Shown piece after piece: positions 12,501 to 27,500 of a DNA stretch of 64,000 nt. Where the stretch lies: NCBI RefSeq assembly GCF_024362695.1, contig NC_065414.1, forward strand, positions 5,845,501-5,909,500, given 5' to 3'. The DNA is from Pectinophora gossypiella (taxonomy: Eukaryota > Arthropoda > Insecta > Lepidoptera > Gelechiidae). Position 1 is the first letter of the stretch, and every line of letters starts with the position of its first letter. The notes beneath the pieces are model-generated. The model did not search any database, had not been told where the DNA came from, and was given only the letters and a program-made list of their open reading frames with translations. Both the position numbers and the translations under genes were made by a program.

Positions 12501-15500
12501 CTTGAGGCTGATTGGTGTCAGGATATGCCTAGGTAATATTGTTATCAGGGGGCTTTGGCAGCTCAGTAATAACCATGACACACCCTGATCAGAAAGAAGA
12601 TCTATCCCTAGCGTTATCCTGTTTTTTACATGAGCCACTTACCTACCTTGAAGATTTAACAGATCCGGTTTTTTTATAGAAGGGTCTACTTGTCTAACCT
12701 TTCAACCCGCGAAGGGAAAACCAGCCCAATACATTCTAGGTTACATACCTGGGAAACGCATTTTTCGAGAATGTAGGTTTCCTCACAATATTTTCCTTCA
12801 ACGCTGAGCATGTGATAATCATATAAGATCCAAATGAGTAATGTTTATAATACACCCATGACTACAATAGTATTTTGTTTTAATACGTCCCTTTTACAAG
12901 TCTCAAATATGACGTGAAAGGTATATAAGACCTGCATTTAGACTATAACATTCTACCGGAGTTTATGGTGAACTGTCGTACTTCTTCACCGACACGATCT
13001 AGAGCAGATTGCAGAGTTATACTCCATGTTCCCCCCGTAATCTATGCCATAGACTAAGGGATAACACTATGTATAGAACGGCAACACTTCTCTCCCCACC
13101 AGCATTTGAGTCTTCAATGGTGTGGCGTCAGATGTCACACACACAGATGCGCGTGTACAATAACGTCAATGTGTGGTGTCTGTGTAAAACGAGGTTGTTT
13201 GTACAAAGTATTCGGGGTTTTTGTGCCCTGCAGTGGGACGTATGTGGTGCATATTTAATAAGAATCCATCTGAACGCCGAGTATTAAAAGTTGAGTTCGT
13301 TCATGGGATAAAAATGGTGTGGAAAACTAGATTACGATTGCGTCTTAACCGAAGTTCACACAGATGGAGTCGGCGAAAAGATAGTTTTGATATGAGACTG
13401 TTATTATACAGCGGTTCCCAGCTACTATGGAACAAGCTAAGGATAGCGGTGATGGGCGCAGCACTGTTCCGCAAGGCTGGCGCGCAGCGAGCCAACCGCG
13501 CCGCGGGGCACGCACTCCACGCTAACAACGCTGGAAGTAAGTTTCTAGGGACGTTTTTTTTTTCAGGTAAATGCCATCAATAGACACTGCTTCAAAATAG
13601 TTTCGTACAGATTGGAGCTTAGCGAAGAAGCCCAAGGATTGAAATACTACTATTATGCAGGGTGTTAGTGACATCGTAACGAAAACTTTGAGGGATGATT
13701 GAGTCCATAATTCGACGGAAAATTCCACGTGATATTAACTCAGAATCATGTCTGAATCATCTGTACCCAAAGAAGATAATGTTGCATGAGCATTAAGGCC
13801 GCCTGTTGGGCCTTTCTGTATCTGTTGTTCTTATTTCTATATCTTAAGTCCATTGTGCTCAATAAAGTGTTTTATCTATCTATCTGTATATCCGCATGGA
13901 ATCGCACTTTCCTAAGCGCCCATTCTTTACTGTCACTCATAACTAGATGTCATTTATTAGAGCGAGAATTATCTTGGTCGTAATAACGACCGCACGCGGC
14001 GGAGGGCAGTGCAGTCGCTTGGCCAGAGTGCAGTCGCTCTCCCATTCTAACGAATGACGGTTTGGAGTGACAGAAAGAGATAAAAAGTTGCAGCCAGATG
14101 TATAATAACCCTAAGGAGCGGTTTAGGGGATCGAAATAAAGCTATTTGATTGGTTGTTTTAAAGTCGCAGTAAAATTGCACAAATATACTGTTGCTTAAC
14201 GCCGATTTATGTTAGCACGAATTCATATACCTTTGCGGTATCTATTGCTTGTAAAGGACGTATTTGATATGATGTTACATGTATAATTTGTTCCAGACAG
14301 CGGCACATTACCTCGCGTCCGCTCGGCGGCGGCAGTGGGTGATGGTGGCGACTTGTCCAACCTCGCGGGCCTGGCTGCGTGCGAGCCCGCACTAAGTCGG
14401 ACTAGCCTTGACTCTGGTATGTATTAGACGGTGAAATCATTAGTATTGCATCAGTATTTCTAAACCCAACTCGGGTTCTTAACCACTGAATTCGACTTTA
14501 TGAGTTTCAATTCATATTTGGATCATAGGTAATTGATATCCCAATGTTTCCTAGATTTGTGCCCGGTTAATGGCAATAGGCTCGCTCCTTATTATATACA
14601 TGGGACTTAAACCATACCTAAGTAAGTAATGACGGTTAAAACATAGCCGGTGAGAAGTGCGTGTATGTACTAAATTCTCCTCTACCTCTTCAACACATAC
14701 ACACATTCACATAACATAAGCTTAGTACTATATCCTAATTGGGATAGTCACAGGTACATCCATCACAATATGAATTAAGTACCGACACCTCACTGAGCTT
14801 TCTGTAACCGAACATTCACCGCTTGTTTTTATTTTTTATTGGTAAGGCGCTAAGAGCCGTGGTAGCCCAGTTGGTAGAACGCTTGCCTCTCACTTTGAGG
14901 TCGCAGGTTGTCAATTGTCGAATTTGTTTTCGAATTCATGTTTGGATCATAAATGATTATCACCTGCTCAGCGGTGAAGGAAATCGTCGCGAGGAAACCC
15001 ACATTCCCGAGAAATGCAATTTCGGAGGTATGTAACCTAACCTGTATTGGGCTGGTTTTCCCTTCGCGGGTTGGAATGCCAGACAGGCAGTCGCTTCTGT
15101 AAAAAACCGGACCTGTCAAATCTTCAGGTTAGGCAAGGTGTGAAAAACAGGATAATGCTAGGGAGATGATGGTAAGGTGGTAATAGTATTTGTATGTGTA
15201 CAGCAGGTGGACGTGAACACGAGGCGAACTCCAACGCATTCGAAGCGCTGATGCGGCGCGGGAACATCGTGCGGGCCAACCCCGCGCGCCCGCACGCACA
15301 CGCCATGTCTAACGCGGCTGGGATACTCATCTCTGGTCTGTATACTTAGTTTTTGGTTGGAATGTTGCTTGGGCTCACGATACGGAAGACCTGAATTTAA
15401 TTCCCGTGCAGGTATTAAAGAACAATCCATATCGCGAAGATGCTAATACATATTTTACCAACTTGTTAACATTTCAAACTCTGACAATGTATGTGTAGTG

Positions 15501-18500
15501 TAGAGACACCTTTCGAACACGCCCAAAAACTAATTGTATAAGTCACATGTAACCCGTTAAAATATAGATAGATTCAGTATATAACCAGGCTCCAGTCGTT
15601 TCATTAGATTCCTAGTTAGGAATCTATATGCGATGTTGTTATTTAACATTTCACTAGCCAGTTCAATATACACAATAACAGTTAACCCACAGTTGCTCAG
15701 TTATGTGACTTTTCGAATAGGGTTCAAGTTGTACGAATCACATTCTCAATAGTTTCCAACTAGTCAAATTAGTTAATTTTTACTTAACGTCAAAACACGA
15801 AATTACTTTGGATTTTGTATGAAAAAGCAACCTATGACGTCATAAAAAAACGTGACAAAAAGCCGCATTTATTATTAAATTTTTCGTTATTAAAATTCAT
15901 AAATAAGTTAAATAGGAAATGAAAAACCTTTTGTCATTTTTAGATCTGTCTTTATTTAGTAATCAGAATGTTATAGTTTATCTTTGACCTAGGAAACTAC
16001 CCAATTCGCAGTGTTCGGGATTCCGATGCAACAATTCGTATCGGAATTCTGAATAAATACAATAAGGCCGTTTTTTTAAACGTTACGTGTTCCATTGCAG
16101 GTCTACCTTCAAATCCGGATTTATGCGAAGTGTCAAGACCGAGAAGTAATTCGCTCGGAAGTGAAGATAAAAGTACTCCCATAACCATTGCTGAGAAAAG
16201 ACAGGTACGACACTGTTTCCATTGTATTGAGCATTAAAGTCACAGGCTGGACACTTCATACAAAAATCTTGTTCTTTTCGTGTCCAGCCTTGTGTGCGTA
16301 CGAGATCATCATCACTCATTTAAGAGCCACGCTCTTGTCGTTATAGCATTCTCCATGCTACTTTTTACGGAAAAATAAGCCCCGCAGATGCGAGTGGGAT
16401 GGCGCCCAGAGTAGTCTATTTCAAAGCCATACTAGGATTTCTGTCCTCCGCCTCTGAATAGTACTGACAGTTACTTCTACCCTCTGTCAGGTTCCAGGTT
16501 ACAGTCCCTGTGACTCACTTCTTCCGTCCTGCATTGGGCAAGGATTCTTTGTTATACCCCGTAGGTATGGGTCCCTATCCGAACAGCCACCATCTCACTC
16601 CGGCCTACTAAAGTAAGAGACCCCCTCGGCATTAAGCGTGTAAAGGAAAGTATGGGGTTTCCTGGCTCAAACCGAACAAGGGAACGTTTATAAGGTCACT
16701 GTGTTAGTCCATTTGTCAAAGCTATTTATTTCTGTAGCGATTTGATGTGGATAGTGGAATGATGTAACTTCGTGTGGAACTTCTTGAAAATGTTGTCATT
16801 GTTCCAGACGATCCACGTGAGCCCCGACAGTCCGTCAGATCTCCGCATCTTGACGCGGTCCGAGAGCTTCGCCGGAGACGCGCAGATTGTCCAGAACTTA
16901 CAGAGGCTTTCATTTTCTAGCGGTAAGTAATTCATCGTACTCTGGTTTAGTATTTAAAGACAGCGCCTGTAGGATAACCATCATAATTAATTTAAGAGCC
17001 ACACTCTTGTCGTTGTAGCATTCTCCATTCTTGTCTATCAGAGGCCAATTCTTTGACTTATAAGACACGACGTTCGCCTTCTCTTTCATTTGTTCCATGG
17101 AAGCTCTTCTTAATCTTCCCCTTTCTTTCCGGTTCTATCTATAGAATAACATGGAAAAAATCCAATTCTTATTTAAATGCGTTAATTTAGAAGTTCGTTT
17201 TTTAACCGATCAAGAATCGAGATGTCTTACTACAGGGCTGTACACAATATAGCGACTGTTTTTTATAGGACAATCAAACGCCAAGTCGCGGTGTTCGCGA
17301 ACCCTTAGTTTTCCCGAAGAGCCGGAGAAGGAAGCGGCAGCTAATGGAGCGGTTAACGAAGACACCAAAGCTTCACCACTCAAGTAAGACCTTTATTGTG
17401 ATTATGCTACGAGGCATGCCTTTTTCTTCAAGTGTAGACACACAAGTGATTTTTGTAATTCAATAAGTATTGCAGATAGTTGTCTCGTAACTTGTGGTTC
17501 TGGCAACATCAGGTAAAAAAAAATACGCATGTGAGCTGTATCGGTGCCTGAACAGAAAGACATCTTTTCAATTTAATATCGATAATATCGATCTTACCTT
17601 GCAGACTGTCTCCCCGAACACCAGTCTTAGCGGACGACCCTCTAGGCGCCCTGGCTGAGCCTCCGCCAGAACAACCTCCACCACCCACTGTGGAAGACCC
17701 ACCCCTACCCAAACACGAACTCAGCGTCAGCCCCAAGCTGTTCCATCGACGCAGCAACTCCTTCCAGGATGATCCTCCAGAGCAGACTGAAGGGTATAAA
17801 CATTCCTTAAACTTACAAAAGATTGACTTTCTTTTGTAACAGCCCTGATGCATCCTGGGTTTCTACCAAAGCGGAGAGGAGAGGAGATGTAGAGAATCGA
17901 CTAATCACCGCGAGGGAGAACGATAGAGCATCTACTCTCCTCTCCTTCATAATCTAGCTAGTTTATAGTCATACACACATCTGCACACATACACACACCT
18001 CTCTTCTCTTTCTGTACCCTGTACTTCCTTTCTACCCCCAATCCTTAAGTATGACTAGAAGTAGCTGAAACTTGGCATCTGGTTGCCAATAGGGTAGTTA
18101 AATCCAACTAATCAAATCAGTTACTTTTTACTAAACGTCAAAACACGAAATTACTATGGAGTATGTGAAAAAGCAACCTGTCATAGAAAAACGTGACAAA
18201 ATGTCGCATTATTACAAGTTAAATAAAAAAAATATTTTGACAGTTTTAGATCCGTCTTTATTTAGTAATCAGAATTTCATAATTTATCTTCGACCTAGGA
18301 AACTATCCAATTCACCGGACAAGCAAAATTCTGAATTGAGTCTAAAACTTTATGACAGAATGATGCGAATTAATGACAGAAAGTCAATCATTGGTTGTTT
18401 TGTAACGCAAGTGTTCTCCTTAGATCTTTTTTCTTTTTCATACTTACTAACTTTACATCTCGCGTTGATCTGAGTTTGTTATATCTGTTTCATTAACGAC

Positions 18501-21500
18501 ATGTGTGAATTTGACACTATTTTAGCCAGCAGAATTGCGGAGACCTTTCATTCTCTCAGTTGGCTAGAACCTTTAATGCTGGTACCCTTTTAACTAGCAG
18601 TATCTTTTAGCAATCTATTTCCACATTACACCACCAACCTTGTACCCATAACTCCGCTTCCCGCTCCTACTAACACGCTCCGGTATCGCTAGATCTACGC
18701 AACTCGTGAGCAAGATAACCTCGATAGTTTCCTCCTCACAGGAAACTGCATAGAAGCGAGACGGCGCCCGGTACCATGTCTTCAAGCCTCGCTACCTTGG
18801 GGAACACACTGAAGATCTTTGGGTGAGTGGCAGATCAGTTATTCGTTGTGTTTATATGTGGTACGGTCAATGCCCTAAGATTCATGTATGCTTATCTACG
18901 GCACTGACTGTATTATTCGACTAAGACCAGTACCAGTATTGGCTAAATAAGTTTTTGAATTACAGAACATTTTACATCTAAAGTCTTCTATATTGGATGA
19001 TAGCCATATTGCCAACTTAATTAATGAAATTTGGTACAATCTACTCCGGGCCTATTTTACATTTTGCTGATAACAATGAGATATAGACATTTTCACGAAA
19101 TTTCCGACAGGAAATTCTACTTAATATCAACTCAGAATCATGGTCTGAATCATCCCCCTCAATAATCGTTACGGTGTCACTAACACCCATACGTCCCTGT
19201 ATGGCTACCTGTAAGTATTTGTAAAGGGTGGAAGTGACATCGTAACAAATTCTCAAGGTATGATTCAGCTCATTATTTTGAGTTGATTTCAAGTGGAGTT
19301 TTTAATAGTAGAACCGCATTTCAGAACTATACTGATGAATGACGCCATTATTCTTTAAAATTGTTCTGTAATTGAAATTTTACCTTGATGTCATGTCACA
19401 CCATTAGATCTTCAATCAATGTATATAAGTGTACTCCATCTCTCAATCTCCATAGATAAGTGCAAATTCCAAAAGGAGCATGATCTATTTCACAAATAAT
19501 GATACTTCTTTTTCGTGCTAAATAGATGTTTTCAGTTTTAGCTATGAACTTTTGTCGCCATTTTCCCAATTACATGGAATCTGCCATTTGAAAAAAATTA
19601 AGTGTTACAGAATGTCTGTATTATTACATATCGCTTTAAAGGTATCTCTTACTTTGACCAGCAGGTTCTACATGGCTATTGCGCCGCGCATGGCGCGAAT
19701 TATATCGAGGGTTTCGACCAGTAGCTCCAGTGGTCTATCTACGTGGATAGATGTCGTACGGTTATTGGTCAAAGCCCTCGATATAACACGCGCCGCGCGC
19801 GGTGCGACTGCCGTCCCGCGAGGACTAGTTTGAATAACCGCCTACGGTTACAATACTTTCGAAATATACTCACCGCTATTTTACATTCAAATTAGTTTTG
19901 AATCCTTAAAGCTTTTAAAAATGGCGGCAAGAGTCCACTTTATTCACAATAAATTGCAATAACCGCACCTCACAACATGCCAGTGCTAGCCTGTTTGTTG
20001 TTTAGACGCTATTCGCCCGCCCGACTCTCGTTGCGCAAGGAAAACATGAAAATTGGCAAGGCTATGATCGAGAACTACTTCAGGTAAGCATGCCGTGCTC
20101 GCTCTTCTTAATTCTAAAACTACCTAAACCTTAGCACTTCAAGTCCAAGATTCTTGATAGCCAAATACGGGAAAAATAAAAAAAATAGGAATCCATGGCA
20201 CTCATTTAAGAGCTGTCAAACCAGCTGAGCCCAAATATACTCCAATGTGTATTATAAAATGTGCGTAACTTTGAATTAATTATTCCTTTTTGGCCTAAAT
20301 TCCTAAGATCCTTTGGTGGATAAAATTTTGAATTTGGATCGAAAAATAAATCAAATAGAAAATCCGGTTGTTACCAGCTTTTTATTTGTTATTTATGTCG
20401 TAAATAGTTTTGTAATTGTGCATCTCATCTAGTTTTCTAGAAAGCATGTCTTGTTTGATCTTTATTTAATTTCGCTGTTGTTTTATTTGTAGATGCATTT
20501 CAACCACCGTCACTTTATTTTTATACACGCGAAACTCTTTTGGAAAGTTCTTATGAGGTATAAGCCCAGCTATCGTCATTTGTCTAAGAGTTTATCCCCC
20601 TTTAATACCAGAATGCGCTTACCTGTCCCTAACAAGACGTTATTGACAGGATTTTATTTTGTGCCCTGTACCTAAAAGTAAATTGACTAAATTGGGGATG
20701 TCCTTAGAAAAGGTTTAGTACGATCTACTCTGAACTGGTGTGCGGATAGATTGTGCAAAAAAGGATGTGTGTGAAAGGTGTGAGTACCGAGATGACGACT
20801 GACTGAAATTAATGGAAGAGGAATACATGTTGTGCCGACCCTAGACTGGGATAAAGGGCAGGAGGACGATGATGAGTTACTACTACTATACTTTTTAAAT
20901 AAACTCTGCAAAATGATTATTTCAGTCCAACAAGCATAGCAGGCAAGAAATCCAACGAACTGCTCCAAAGTGGACTGAGCAGTCTGAAGTCGGCCGCAAC
21001 TAGTATGGCGAAGAAGTTCGACGAAATGAAGGAGGTTATATCTGCCAACTCGACGCCTGTGAAGGGAGCCATAGGGAATGCGACCAGTGCTCTGAGCAGT
21101 TTAATAGCCGAGGAAGATTCTACCGACGGGTCTTCCGAGATCAATCCCGATGGTAAGTATTTTTGGTACCTACTCATATTACTTAATGAGGTAAGTACGT
21201 AGTAGTTATATAAGCCATATCAGGGGCCTTTGGTTGGTCAATAATAATCCTGACACCAGTGTTGCTGAGAGTAGTCGTTCACCTCGCAGCGCCCAGTGGT
21301 TAGGCTATATGTCCTACTGATACACTTGCAAAACGTCTAATTGAAGCATTACTTTTTATTCCGAGTAGACTTATAGATCTCTCCTTCGCCAAGAACTTTG
21401 ACACTTGAATGAAACAAGCTCCATCTCGCCATCTTGCACTTATCACAAGTGAAGGACGTCACTAGTTTTAGACCTGACAAAGTTATTTCAATTAATTTTG

Positions 21501-24500
21501 TGTGTGCCAGAACACTATTACGTTTCTTAGTTGTTCATATGAAATTTAATCGTGAGTTATTTTCCTATGTTCTATTTGAATTTGCAGAATGGATAGGTGG
21601 CATGGGTTTCCGGCGGGCTTCAAGCGACGCAGACTTAGCGTGTTCTATGGAACGGGGGTCTCTCGCCACCCTACTGTCTCATCTGCCCGACAATTTGTAT
21701 CCTACACATACGGTATGTATACCTGGCTCTTCGTTACATTTACGAAGTTCTACACAAAGACTTCTATCTAGGTGAAAAATATCAGATCACATATAGGTAC
21801 GCATAACAAAAAGAAGTATTTTTGGTTTGATGAATTATTTTCAAACCGCGAAGGGAAAACCAGCCCAATACAGGTTACGTCACATACCTCCGTAAATGAA
21901 TTTCTCGGGAATGTGGGTTTCGTCACGATGTTTTTTTCACCACTGAGCACGTGATAATCATTTATGATCCAAACATGAATTCGAAAACAAACCCGACAAT
22001 CATTGGTTTAGGCCTTTTCTAGATTCGAACATGCGACCTCAAAGTGAGAGGCAAGCGGTCTACCACGGCATAAAAAAACTGATACCACAAGTAATATCCA
22101 TTCCTCCATCAGGATAACCCAAAGCCAGAGAACATCTCAGTGTTCGTGCACATGTCCTCTTGCTCGCAATGCCACCAGTGCCTGGCTCTGCTATACGATG
22201 AAGACATCATGGCGGGCTGGGCAGCGGACGACTCCAACCTAAACACGCGTTGCACCGCCTGCGGCCGACACACCGTGCCCGTGCTCTCTGCGCAGGTACG
22301 TTTATAGAAAGAAAGAAAGAAAAAATACATACTTATTGTTTTCACATATTAAAACAAAATAATACAATTATGAATGTATGCCGAAACGGTTCCATGAGGT
22401 GGAACGTAATGCGTAATGCCATAGCCTAGACTAGTAAAGGTATATTTTATTTCATTTATTCATTGCTTTTACATGTCTTAAAACTAGCTTAGCATCAACA
22501 TGTAAACCCTGATTAGGGCACTGCAATATTTTATCGACATGTATTGTAACAACAAAACAATAACAATATTCGATTGTAAAAACAAATTAGTATCTCATTT
22601 CATTAACTTTAAGCATCTTATGGCCTTGTTAGACCATCACGTCTTTAGGAAAAACATAGAAAACAGAGAAGATTACATTTCATATGAAGGCATTAAAGTG
22701 CAGAGATGTTCAAAATTCGAAAAACAGAAGAGACAGAACGTCTTCTCTCTTGCTCTCTCGCGTGATATTATTAGTCGCTTCTGCACGTCTCTTTGATAGC
22801 TTTGAAAGCTTCATGATGTTACTATTTGCAGGTGGTGCGTACGGGACAAACACAAGCAGAATCTATTAGCGTGCCTTATTTAAACCCCTTAGTGCTGAGG
22901 AAAGAATTCGAATCTATTTTAGGTATGTATTTCTTTAGTTACTTACATACTTTTACAAATGAATCTATGCTTTTATTAATGTTGTAGAACAGCTTTAGTT
23001 ATGTTCATGCGCTTAAAAACAAAATTTTATAGCTGTTTGCGAAACACGTCGGAAATTTTTCGTGGTATTTGTACGGCTAATAGCCGGGACCAACGGCTTA
23101 AGGTGATGCGTTTCAGTCAGCTAGGTAACACTGCGTCAGCAGATGGCGTTACTTCTGCAGTTTTCGTATTTTTTTCCATTTATTCGTTTAGTGTTGAGTT
23201 CTGACCCAGTGAAATGTTAGGTGGCGAAATCTTACATACATTATCTTTAAGTTAAGCTACAATTTTGATGTATTTACTGCAGATATCATATTGAAACATT
23301 GCATCAAAAGTTGGTGTCATTTCAATTTGTGTACAAACACGAAGCTGTCACACACACATGCGAACTAGGTTAGCTATTAAAAGAGATGCATAATTTGAAG
23401 TCTACTTCTAACTTCTAAATGGCGCATTTGGTAAAGCAGTCGCCGCCATTCTTAAGTTTCACGGTTCAAACCCAAGTGCATGTTTTAATTGTTTTTTTAC
23501 TTTTTGTATTTTTTTTTACAATTGAATTTGGCGAACCCGTCTATTTGTTACGGAATTTTCAAAAAGTATCACTTTTACCAATAATATTATAATTATACAA
23601 TAATGTACTTTGCACTATAGTACCTTCCGTAATTTCCGTATTTTTTATTTTGTAAAATTCTAACAGGCATTAATCGCATCAGTGAACATGCGGCTAACTA
23701 AAAAACTACTGAACGGATTTTCATACGGTTTTCACCAATGAGTAGAGTGATTCATGGGCGTGCTTTAGGGTATATAATTTATACAAGTATTTTTTTTTGT
23801 ATAAAATGGTTCAAAAATGATGATGAATGTCAAACATAATTATCGTTACAAATATAGCCGACTTGGAGCTTTCGGCGAAAACACTGCCTGAGCCCATTGA
23901 GATATAACAAAACAACGTATGGTTGAATTGTTCCTTTTTTGTAGGTCTACCGAAAAGTCCACAATATGTCATAATAATTATATTGTAAAAAGAATTGTGT
24001 ATATGTATTGTATGATTTTACAAATAACGATCACAGTACAGTAATAATAAGGTAGATTTTTCCTAAATTGCGTCGGTTCAAACTTTGTCGCATCGCGTTT
24101 GAAAGATGTAATAGCGCTTCAGGACGTCCCGCAAACACGGCGCTGATGTCGCAGTATCCGCATATAATTATTATGACTTGTCATTTAGTTCCAATAAAAT
24201 CCGCGGGACTTCATACGTATGTCAGTGACAGCTGGTGATAGCATGCGGGACACTTAGCAGATAATCGAATTCTATGTTGTTTTCGCGCCCAGTCCAGATG
24301 ACTTGCAGCGCATTTCTGGACTTATATTTACGCGTGGTGTTTATTGTTAGGTTAGTTAGTTCAGGTTAGGACGTCTTTTTTTACCGAGGACGTTAAAAAA
24401 CACGAGGCTGGGACGTATTGAAGTAGTATTTCCATATATACGCGGCCTGAAATGGGCTATTTCGGGGACCTGAACTGGTTGCTGTCGAACTTATTATCAC

Positions 24501-27500
24501 GTTTTCTTGATTAAAATTCATAAATAAGTCAAATAGAAAAAAGATTTTCGTTAGTTTTATTAGATCTGTCATGATGTCTGTGATGTTTGTTTATTATACA
24601 TATTTTTTTTGGTTTTGGTTTTCCCCGAAGGGTAAGGCCAAGGGAACTATGCCCATACAGCCATGTCTGACGTATTTTTTTTCTTGATGATTAATGAAAT
24701 GATGAAAGGTGATGATGATGAAACCTAAGCCCCCACCCTCGGAGTAGACTCCTACTCCGAACCCCAAACGAATTAACTCAAAAGTCCGCATAAACTTTTG
24801 AGTTATGGAGCGGCTTCCCGGCACGAAGCGAAAATAGGCAGATACACTTTGTTTATTGAATACTCCAATATAATAACACTCGCGAATGTCTTCCGACTAA
24901 CTTAATGCGATCATTAACCACAAAACACCACTTCGTATTAATTATTTAGATTACTCAATGAAGAAAGCAACTGTCCCGTTCCCGTTTCCCGCCGAAAAGC
25001 CCTTATTATACATAAGAATTTCAAAATTTATCTTATTTTTTTCCCAAAGGGCAAGGCAAAGGGAACTATGCCCATACAGCCATGTCTTGTGTTTTTTTCT
25101 TGATGATGATTAATGAAATGATGAAACCTAAGCCCCCACCCTCGGAGCAGACTCCTACTCCGAACCCCAAACGAAGTAAGCGGCTTGTTGGCGCAAAGCG
25201 AAAATAGATAGGTACACTTTGTTTATTGAATATTCCGATTTAATAATACTATCGGGAATGTTTTCCGACTAACTTAATGTGATCATTAACCACAAAACAC
25301 CACTTCGTATTGATTATTTAGATTATTCAATCTTTGTATTCAATGAAGAAAGAAACCTTCCCGTTCCCACCAAAAAGTCCGCGGCAAAGAGAATATAAAT
25401 AAATCTGTATGTTGGATGGAAAAAAAAAAATAATTATAAATGACTACTATTTAGGCCGGCAAATGCAACAACTTTTTTTTGATTTGGTTTTCCCCGAAGG
25501 GTAAGGCAAAGGGAACTATGCCCATACAGCCATTTCGTTTTATGTATTGATTTTTTATTATAATATATGTCCTCTTTTAAAACACGGTACTTACCCATTA
25601 TTTAAAAATGTTTAAATAATATGCGTTAAAACAAAAATATTTTTCCAATATTCCTTTTCTCAGATTGTAGTATTTTGAGTTTTTTATTTATATTTATTCT
25701 CTTCATACAAAATCTCTTTATAAATTGTCACTGACATTCTATTAAACTTGTCAAGTAGTCAAAGCCTTTAGAGAAAAAAAAACTATCACGCACACAAACT
25801 AACATTGACACCTCTACACGCTCAGCAAATACACTGTAATCTGCACCACTACAAATGTAGAATTGATCAAACTGAGGGTCTGAAATATGGTACTTCTCGT
25901 ATTCGGACCCTAAATTTTTGTTAGTTTGCGAAAATAATACACCAAAATATTACTATTTATCGGTTTTATAACAATATTCCTCTATCCGTTTTCCTGTAGC
26001 ACTGCATCAACTTTTGTATGGAAAACGAATCACCTTAACGTACCCTCCAAAGCACGGAATCATCTTACTTTATCGGACAGTCGGGTGTTTGAAGCCTTTA
26101 ATGTCTTCACCAAACAAAGGAGTCTCACAAAGTGATTTTGACAATGTCTCCATCGGGAATCGTGCCTATACCTCCAGATCGTGAGCGTAACGCTCTAACC
26201 AGTAAAACACCGAAACTATTAGACCACGGAGACTGTTTAGACTTTATGTATCTGAAAGTGTAAGTCGACTTCTATTTATCGTAGGTAGAGAAGGTGACGC
26301 GTGCCTAGCGGAGCCAGACTTCGTAGAATCACACCCGATAGTATACTGGAACCTGGTGTGGTTCCTGGAGCGAGCCAACATCGAGAACCACCTGCCTGAT
26401 CTGCTGTGTCCTGATTATCAAGCCAAGTATCACAGCTCCGACACGCTCCATGAAGCAGAAAGATCTGGTGAGTGGTTCTATGGAAGTTATTACTATTATT
26501 TATAGTATACTGGGACCTGGACCGAGCCAACTTTGAGAACCATATGCCTGACCTGATGTGTCCGACACGCTGCATGAAGCAGACGGGTCTGCAGGGCTAA
26601 CATGCGCAACCTGATAAAATTATCAATCGATTCAATGCATTTTGGCAAAATCTATAAGTTTGTTATTTCCCTAACATGCGTGACACGTGATTTTATTCGT
26701 ATTATGACAGAACGACATAACTTATTTGGGTTCACATGTTAGCACCAATCGACAAAACGACATAATTATATCGTCAGAATCGGTGGTTCTTCGGGCGAGC
26801 CAACATTGAGAACCACTTGACTGGCCTTCTGTGTATTTTCAAGCCAAATAAGTACCACAGCTCAGACACGCTGCACGAAGCAGAGTCCTGGTAAATGAGA
26901 ATAATCATAGGAGTTTTGTTTGTTATAGAAACTAAAGCGGGAGTCTAAAACAGCCTTTTTTTAAATTTATTTATAAAACAAAATTACATAGGTATACACT
27001 TTAATACCATCGCCAAACTACAACCATAGTTTCCATCATTGAAACCTCATAGTTGCCTCATCTATAAAAAATACATTGCAATTTGTCATAGGTGCCGATT
27101 CCGGCAACCGCCAACTTATTTTTAACTTATTTTGACAGGACTAAAACTAACTCTACATTTTTCTTGTACATAATCGTTAGTGAAAGACGACACTAATGTA
27201 AGAGCTGTGAAACTAAAATTAGGTTGAGTTTGTGTGCGTCCGAATAGGCATCATTTTCCAATGTAAAATATGCACAATGTCAATAAATGTCAAATAGCGA
27301 TACAATACAATACAAAAACGCTTTATTGCACATAATATAAACACAACATTAAAAACAAGGCATATTTAGCTGAATTGCTTCAATGTGACCTTTTTAGAGC
27401 CTCAGATCTATTCTACAATGTTCCACTATTGAATGTTTTTAGGTATTACAAGCAAATAACAATAATAACACGTCATATAATTGCAGTATGCCACGTGATC

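Larger units (their letters stand above)
22923..26284 (+). other. long Crag intron rich in repeats
   Basis: 3.4 kb without exons. Holds a tRNA-like head with box-B-like ggttcaaaccc near 23419-23480, a widespread insect-repeat motif around 23695-23790 (actgaacggattttcatacg), a MITE-4 piece at 24480-24560, two copies of repeat H (24602-25001, 25036-25385) plus a stub at 25470-25540, and a SINE-B piece at 26030-26215. Confidence 0.6.

Noticed and set aside
17509..17853. 114-codon - strand frame with glycine-rich protein
   Set aside because: Antisense shadow of the proline-rich Crag exon at 17605-17793.
24594..24824. 76-codon frame starting MPGSR, seen again at 28189-28419
   Set aside because: Both are the same stretch of repeat H; the similarity reflects the repeat, not a gene family.
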